From IMG/VR virus record IMGVR_UViG_3300024352_000571, positions 1-25,158 of that record: 25,158 nt of DNA. The stretch is one strand, 5' to 3'. Below, in pieces: positions 20,976 through 25,158 of this stretch (the stretch's first letter is position 1; every line of letters begins with the position of its first letter). Source of the DNA: a virus. Below the pieces are notes generated by a model, which was given only the letters and a program-made list of their open reading frames with translations, ran no database searches and was not told the DNA's origin. Both the position numbers and the translations under genes were made by a program.

Positions 20976-23900
20976 ATGTCTACTCCGTCAAACCTATATG
21001 CAGAAAAAATCTATGCTGAACATCCACAATTCATGTGGGCTTTGGATGATCAAGCAGATTATGTTTCTTTAATTTCTGAAGCCAATAGAGAAATATCTTT
21101 ATGGTCTATTGATAACGGAGCGTCTATTGAAACAGAAGAATTGCTGGATGCACCATTTCCTAATAGCATAATTAATAAGATTACACCAGACGCAGTTTTG
21201 GGTGAAACCTTTTCTACAACACTAGTAAGTCCAGAATTAGTAAATGTTGACGACTTAAACCAAGTACTCAAAACATTTTCTATAGGATCTTATTTTTATA
21301 CAACAAGCCCTTACGCACTTAGTCTTGAAATTGGGTATAGGTATTATGATGATGCCTTAGAGTCTTATGTTGATGTTTTAAGACCATATGAAGTATCGTT
21401 AAAAGACAAATGGTACTTTATATCAGAAACCTTTAGTCCAGACTTTGATAATTCATCTATTAGACTAGTTGTTAAAATTAATTACTTGGGTCAGTCTACA
21501 GAACTAACCGATTATGTTTTTTATGTCAATGGAGTTACTTTTGGTCAATGGGCAGAAGAGTTTCAATCAAGTTCACTTGGAGTTTCAACTGTTACATTGC
21601 CAACCGATATTGCGCTAACTTCTTCAGAGGTTGTGCCAGCAGCAGCGTATGGTTTATCCGACACATATGGATATTATTTTGTAAATAGCAAGTCATTAGT
21701 TGCTAAAAACTTTGGTGTTCCAATGGTGTTTGGTTCAACAAATATTACAAAGATATATGAAAATAGTAATAAGCCAAGTTTGATTATTCCTTCAAATGGA
21801 ATGTTGTCTGATGGAGGAAGGTATCAAGACTTTACTCTAGAGTTTTGGCTAAGAACAAATAATTCATCTTCCCAAGCAAGAAGAATTGTTGGACCTATCG
21901 CATCAACAGACGGTATATATTTAGACGGACCATTCTTAATATTAAAGATTAACAACTATTATCAATCATATTATATTGGTCAATGGGAACGTCCAATGCT
22001 TATTGATTGGAAATACTCAAATAACCTATCTACAATTTTATTAAATGGTGAAGAGGTTATATCTTTAACTATTGATAGCGCAAATCTATCACTTCCAGAT
22101 AAGTTTAATGCTCTTAAAGATCAGGATTGGATAGGTTTTTATGCATACTCTGATGTACAGCCTATTGAATTAGACTGTGTTGCTATTTATCCATACCTCG
22201 TACCTTCATTGGTTGCTAAGAGAAGATTTGTATATGGTCAGGGAGTCCAGTACCCAGAAAACCTTAATGCGTCATACGGTGGAAGTTCTGTAGTATTTGA
22301 TTATGCGTTTGCAGAATATACAAAAAATTACAACTACCCAGACTTAGGCTCATGGTCTCAGGCATCATTAGATAATGTTATTGTAGAAGATAACTACTTA
22401 ACTACGCCAAAGTTTTCTATTCCTCAAGTCTTTATAAACGATACTACTAAAACAGAACAGATGTTGTTTACTGATTGTGCAGTAATTCAAAACGAGGATG
22501 AGTTATTTTTAAACCTCAGACCATCTACAAGTTGGAACAATGTCAACTCTTATTTGTATTTTGATAAGTTTAATTTAAATGGACAACAAATTCACGCATT
22601 CTACGGAATATTTAAAAAGCCAGACGTATATTCTGGAACAGAAGTTCTTATGCGTTTAGAAGATCAGGCTTCAAATTATTTTTCTATTGAGTGCGTTGGA
22701 AACGATGTTAGATATATTTTAAAATATGGTGAAGATGATCCAGTAACAATATATGAATCATTCTCAGTTTCTAATGAATCCCCATTTGCTGTTGGATTAG
22801 AGATAGATGTTTTCAGAGATACTTTTGGTGGAAACGTTACTTCATTTTTTACCAACTCTAATCTTTCTTTGTATATTGGCGGAACAAAGAATTTTGATAA
22901 AACGTTTACGGGTAATATTTATAAAATAGGTTTATGTTCTGAAAAGAATGTTAAGGATATTGCAAATCTATTTGATGAAATTGGTGTGCCAAAAGATTAT
23001 GAGAATATATTTAATTTATACGGACCTGGAGTTGACTACGATGGCGGAACGGCAGATCAAACATTCTGGACTTACATTCTTAATGGCGGTACATATGCAG
23101 ACTTCTTAACTATCCAGTTACAGGCCCATAAGCCAAGTTGCGCTATTGCCCCTAAAGATTATTTTGATAATTTTTATTTAGACACAGACTTTAAGGGATC
23201 TTGGAAAGACTATGTACCTTTATCGTACTTTGGTCAATATATCACTGATGAGTATGGGGATAGTAAATTTGGATTAGATTTTATACAGTTTAATATTAAT
23301 TATCCAGCACCAACAAAGTTTAAGGAAACAGAAGTTATAAGTGAAGATGGATGGCTTTATTCTGAACTTGCAGCAGAATATTCTTATCCAGCACAAAGAA
23401 CCTACGAATCTCTTGATAACTTTTTATATACTGGGTATGTTGATTATCAGGATTTAGCAGAAAAATCTATCAAGACATATTCTTATGATACATCAAGTTC
23501 TATTTTAAAAACATATATAACTTTTGAATATCTAGAAACTGGAGCCAACGCAGTAGATGGATTTTTTGTCAATACGCAAGATGTTCCAAAAAATGGAGTG
23601 ATCACACCTGGAAGTGAGTGGGTAAACACAAAGTATGAGGTTGTTGATAATATAATTATTTATCCACCTAAAGGTGTTGATTTTAATAAAATTGCTATTG
23701 TTATGCATCTTGAGTTTGACGTTGAAGGTGTAAAGTATCAACCAATTAAAATTAAAAACTTGCAATTAGCATCTCAGGCATTTAATTATAATACAGCAAA
23801 CAACGTCGGTACAAGATTTGGAACTAACGTATATCCATATGTTAATAATGGATATTATTATAACTATAAAGCCAAAAATCCTTTTACTATTTATAAAGGA

Positions 23901-24662
23901 TCTTCCCCATATCTTTATCTAACTAGACATTCGGGATTAGAAATCCGTGGCGACTACGATCCACAGATTAATCGTGGTGTTGCTATACCAGTTAATGCCA
24001 ATAAGTCACAAAATTATGAAGTGATGGCTATGCAATCTTTGGTTAGGTTTAATGGGGACTTCTTCCCATATGCTCCTACACAAATTATGCAAATTAATGC
24101 AAAAGCAAAAACAATTAAATTTTATATGGTTGCAAATCATCCAACAGGCAAAAGAGCAAAGATATATGCTATAGACGGTAATACAGGTGCCCTATACAGT
24201 GGAATTGTATTTTACTTAAATGGTAAGGTTGTCAAAGAACCAGTTATTAATATTAATGAGTGGTCAATGCTAGGCATAGGCTTCCCAAGCATTTTAAATT
24301 TCAAATCTTACGCTGGATCAATTATGATAAATGGTCCTATTATTTTTAATAGTTTGTCTTATTATCAGACAACAAATCTACAGGCAATTCAGACTGTAAC
24401 TCAGAGACCTTGGGCAAGAGTAAAGTTTGCTGCCGATGGCCTATTTGATTGGGAATACTGGAACGACTATTTCTTGTGGCAGGGAGTACTTGTTCAGTCC
24501 TCAGTAAGTTACTACGGTGTAAATCCATCAGACCTATACAAGGCCTACACAGGAACAAATAAAATTATTATTGACGATAGTCGTGTATTTAGCATCAATG
24601 GGTACGAATACTCTATATTTAAAGACCTAACATGGCAATCACAAATCTCAGATCCAGTATAA
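20976..24662 (+). CDS. Very large minor tail / adhesin protein with LamG-like domains
   Basis: 1228 residues. The first segment (YAEHPQFMWALDDQADYVSLI) is a typical opening of actinophage and phage tail proteins that carry concanavalin-like domains. At least three beta-sandwich regions are seen: about 283-375 (FTLEFWLRTNNSSS ... STILLNGEEV, the clearest LamG signature), about 530-660 (FYGIFKKPDVYSGTEVLMRLED ... LSLYIGGTKNF) and about 1020-1130 (KTIKFYMVANHPTGKRAKI ... IVFYLNGKVV). Tyr and Asn are abundant; Cys is rare, unlike in the proline-rich fibres. Probably a tail-tip or baseplate protein that binds host surface polymers. A leaderless promoter precedes it. Confidence 0.7.
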   Translation: MSTPSNLYAEKIYAEHPQFMWALDDQADYVSLISEANREISLWSIDNGASIETEELLDAPFPNSIINKITPDAVLGETFSTTLVSPELVNVDDLNQVLKTFSIGSYFYTTSPYALSLEIGYRYYDDALESYVDVLRPYEVSLKDKWYFISETFSPDFDNSSIRLVVKINYLGQSTELTDYVFYVNGVTFGQWAEEFQSSSLGVSTVTLPTDIALTSSEVVPAAAYGLSDTYGYYFVNSKSLVAKNFGVPMVFGSTNITKIYENSNKPSLIIPSNGMLSDGGRYQDFTLEFWLRTNNSSSQARRIVGPIASTDGIYLDGPFLILKINNYYQSYYIGQWERPMLIDWKYSNNLSTILLNGEEVISLTIDSANLSLPDKFNALKDQDWIGFYAYSDVQPIELDCVAIYPYLVPSLVAKRRFVYGQGVQYPENLNASYGGSSVVFDYAFAEYTKNYNYPDLGSWSQASLDNVIVEDNYLTTPKFSIPQVFINDTTKTEQMLFTDCAVIQNEDELFLNLRPSTSWNNVNSYLYFDKFNLNGQQIHAFYGIFKKPDVYSGTEVLMRLEDQASNYFSIECVGNDVRYILKYGEDDPVTIYESFSVSNESPFAVGLEIDVFRDTFGGNVTSFFTNSNLSLYIGGTKNFDKTFTGNIYKIGLCSEKNVKDIANLFDEIGVPKDYENIFNLYGPGVDYDGGTADQTFWTYILNGGTYADFLTIQLQAHKPSCAIAPKDYFDNFYLDTDFKGSWKDYVPLSYFGQYITDEYGDSKFGLDFIQFNINYPAPTKFKETEVISEDGWLYSELAAEYSYPAQRTYESLDNFLYTGYVDYQDLAEKSIKTYSYDTSSSILKTYITFEYLETGANAVDGFFVNTQDVPKNGVITPGSEWVNTKYEVVDNIIIYPPKGVDFNKIAIVMHLEFDVEGVKYQPIKIKNLQLASQAFNYNTANNVGTRFGTNVYPYVNNGYYYNYKAKNPFTIYKGSSPYLYLTRHSGLEIRGDYDPQINRGVAIPVNANKSQNYEVMAMQSLVRFNGDFFPYAPTQIMQINAKAKTIKFYMVANHPTGKRAKIYAIDGNTGALYSGIVFYLNGKVVKEPVININEWSMLGIGFPSILNFKSYAGSIMINGPIIFNSLSYYQTTNLQAIQTVTQRPWARVKFAADGLFDWEYWNDYFLWQGVLVQSSVSYYGVNPSDLYKAYTGTNKIIIDDSRVFSINGYEYSIFKDLTWQSQISDPV

Positions 24663-24664
24663 TA

Positions 24665-24673
24665 TGGTATACT
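24665..24673 (+). promoter_or_regulatory. Extended -10 promoter, leaderless type
   Basis: TGGTATACT ends seven bases before the ATG at 24681. A GTG at 24675 lies one base from the box and could not be on a transcript made here, so the ATG is the better start. Confidence 0.6.
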
Positions 24674-24680
24674 GGTGGTT

Positions 24681-25082
24681 ATGAAAAACAAAGATCAGTC
24701 ACTTTTTGGTAAAGACGGAAAGCCACGCATGCCAGGCCAGATTGGCGAAACTAAGGTAACTTTAATAGATAAGCAGTATGATTGGGGTATCTACGTATGG
24801 AAGAAGGCTAACGGTAAGTGGTTTACAGATGGTCAAGGAAATATTTTAAATATTCCTTCAATGAAGGGTGATCTTGGTAAGATTGCAGAATTAAAGCAAG
24901 CAGCAGCATATTATGGAGAGCCAGATGGCGAAGCATATTTTTTCGCTGGTATGGGTAGAGTCACTGACGAAGAGTATTCTGAGCAAGTAGATAGAATGAA
25001 GGCTGGCTTAATTCCAAACCTAAATGACCTAGGTGCTGTTCAGGCAGCAAAAGATACAATTGCTAAATATGGAGATGAATAA
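24681..25082 (+). CDS. Small hypothetical phage protein
   Basis: 133 residues from the ATG at 24681, set by the promoter in front. The protein begins KNKDQSLFGKDGKPRMPGQIGETKVT, has KKANGKWFTDGQGNI and a helical second half (LGKIAELKQAAAYYG, YSEQVDRMKAGL, LGAVQAAKDTIAKYG). No named family is recognised. Its length and position after the large tail protein fit a tail-assembly or virion component. Its stop overlaps the next ATG (TAATG). Confidence 0.65.
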   Translation: MKNKDQSLFGKDGKPRMPGQIGETKVTLIDKQYDWGIYVWKKANGKWFTDGQGNILNIPSMKGDLGKIAELKQAAAYYGEPDGEAYFFAGMGRVTDEEYSEQVDRMKAGLIPNLNDLGAVQAAKDTIAKYGDE

Positions 25083-25158
25083 TGGACGAAGATCAAGTTT
25101 TTATTAGTGCAAATATAGATACCCCAACAAGTTTTATGGATCAGTTTAAACAGGATGA
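25082..25158 (+). CDS. Start of a hypothetical gene (3' partial)
   Basis: An open frame starts at the ATG overlapping the previous stop (TAATG at 25080-25084) and runs to the window end: 25 codons, MDEDQVFISANIDTPTSFMD and onward. Too short to assign. Confidence 0.5.
   Translation, partial: MDEDQVFISANIDTPTSFMDQFKQD

Overview
This window is part of a phage genome: a late, virion-structure region covering tail fibres and receptor-binding proteins. No terminase, capsid, replication or tRNA gene is visible. It is AT-rich by eye and densely packed, with genes almost entirely on the + strand and stops and starts often overlapping (TAATG, TAGTG, TGATG). No stretch over about 110 bases lacks a gene. 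Several genes sit directly behind an extended -10 box with no room for a ribosome site. That leaderless arrangement is common in Actinobacteria, so an actinobacterial, probably aquatic, host is my best guess; this is inference.

Layout. (1) 2-1330: the 3' part of a secreted-looking, cysteine- and proline-rich appendage protein with (Pro-Thr)n spacers, three copies of a Cys module and Pro-Phe-Phe-Pro runs. (2) 1363-3438: two small paralogous proteins, a Cys4+ zinc-binding protein, a divergent 2OG-Fe(II) oxygenase and a glycosyltransferase of the GlcNAc (GT60-like) family. (3) 3439-4002, - strand: an exported lysozyme/transglycosylase-fold lysin with its own promoter. (4) 4110-11204: eight fibre or virion proteins, including three long repetitive fibres and a fibronectin-III protein ending in a 115-residue array of Phe-Phe-Pro units. 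(5) 11294-18834: one compact operon with seven further, mutually diverged prolyl-4-hydroxylase-type 2OG-Fe(II) oxygenases, two proteins resembling DUF6065, and two unknowns. (6) 18925-20955: a class II (B12-dependent) ribonucleotide reductase behind a strong promoter. (7) 20976-25158: a 1228-residue LamG-like minor tail protein, a small unknown and the start of another gene.

The striking theme is that both proline-rich virion proteins are followed directly by protein-hydroxylating enzymes, and the first block also carries a glycosyltransferase of the family that, in Dictyostelium, adds GlcNAc to hydroxyproline on Skp1. I propose that the phage makes hydroxyproline in its own proline-rich fibres and glycosylates it: a phage-encoded hydroxyproline-glycoprotein system built from one glycosyltransferase and eight oxygenases. 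The enzyme families are read from visible motifs. The substrate assignment is inference from gene order and from the known Skp1 pathway.
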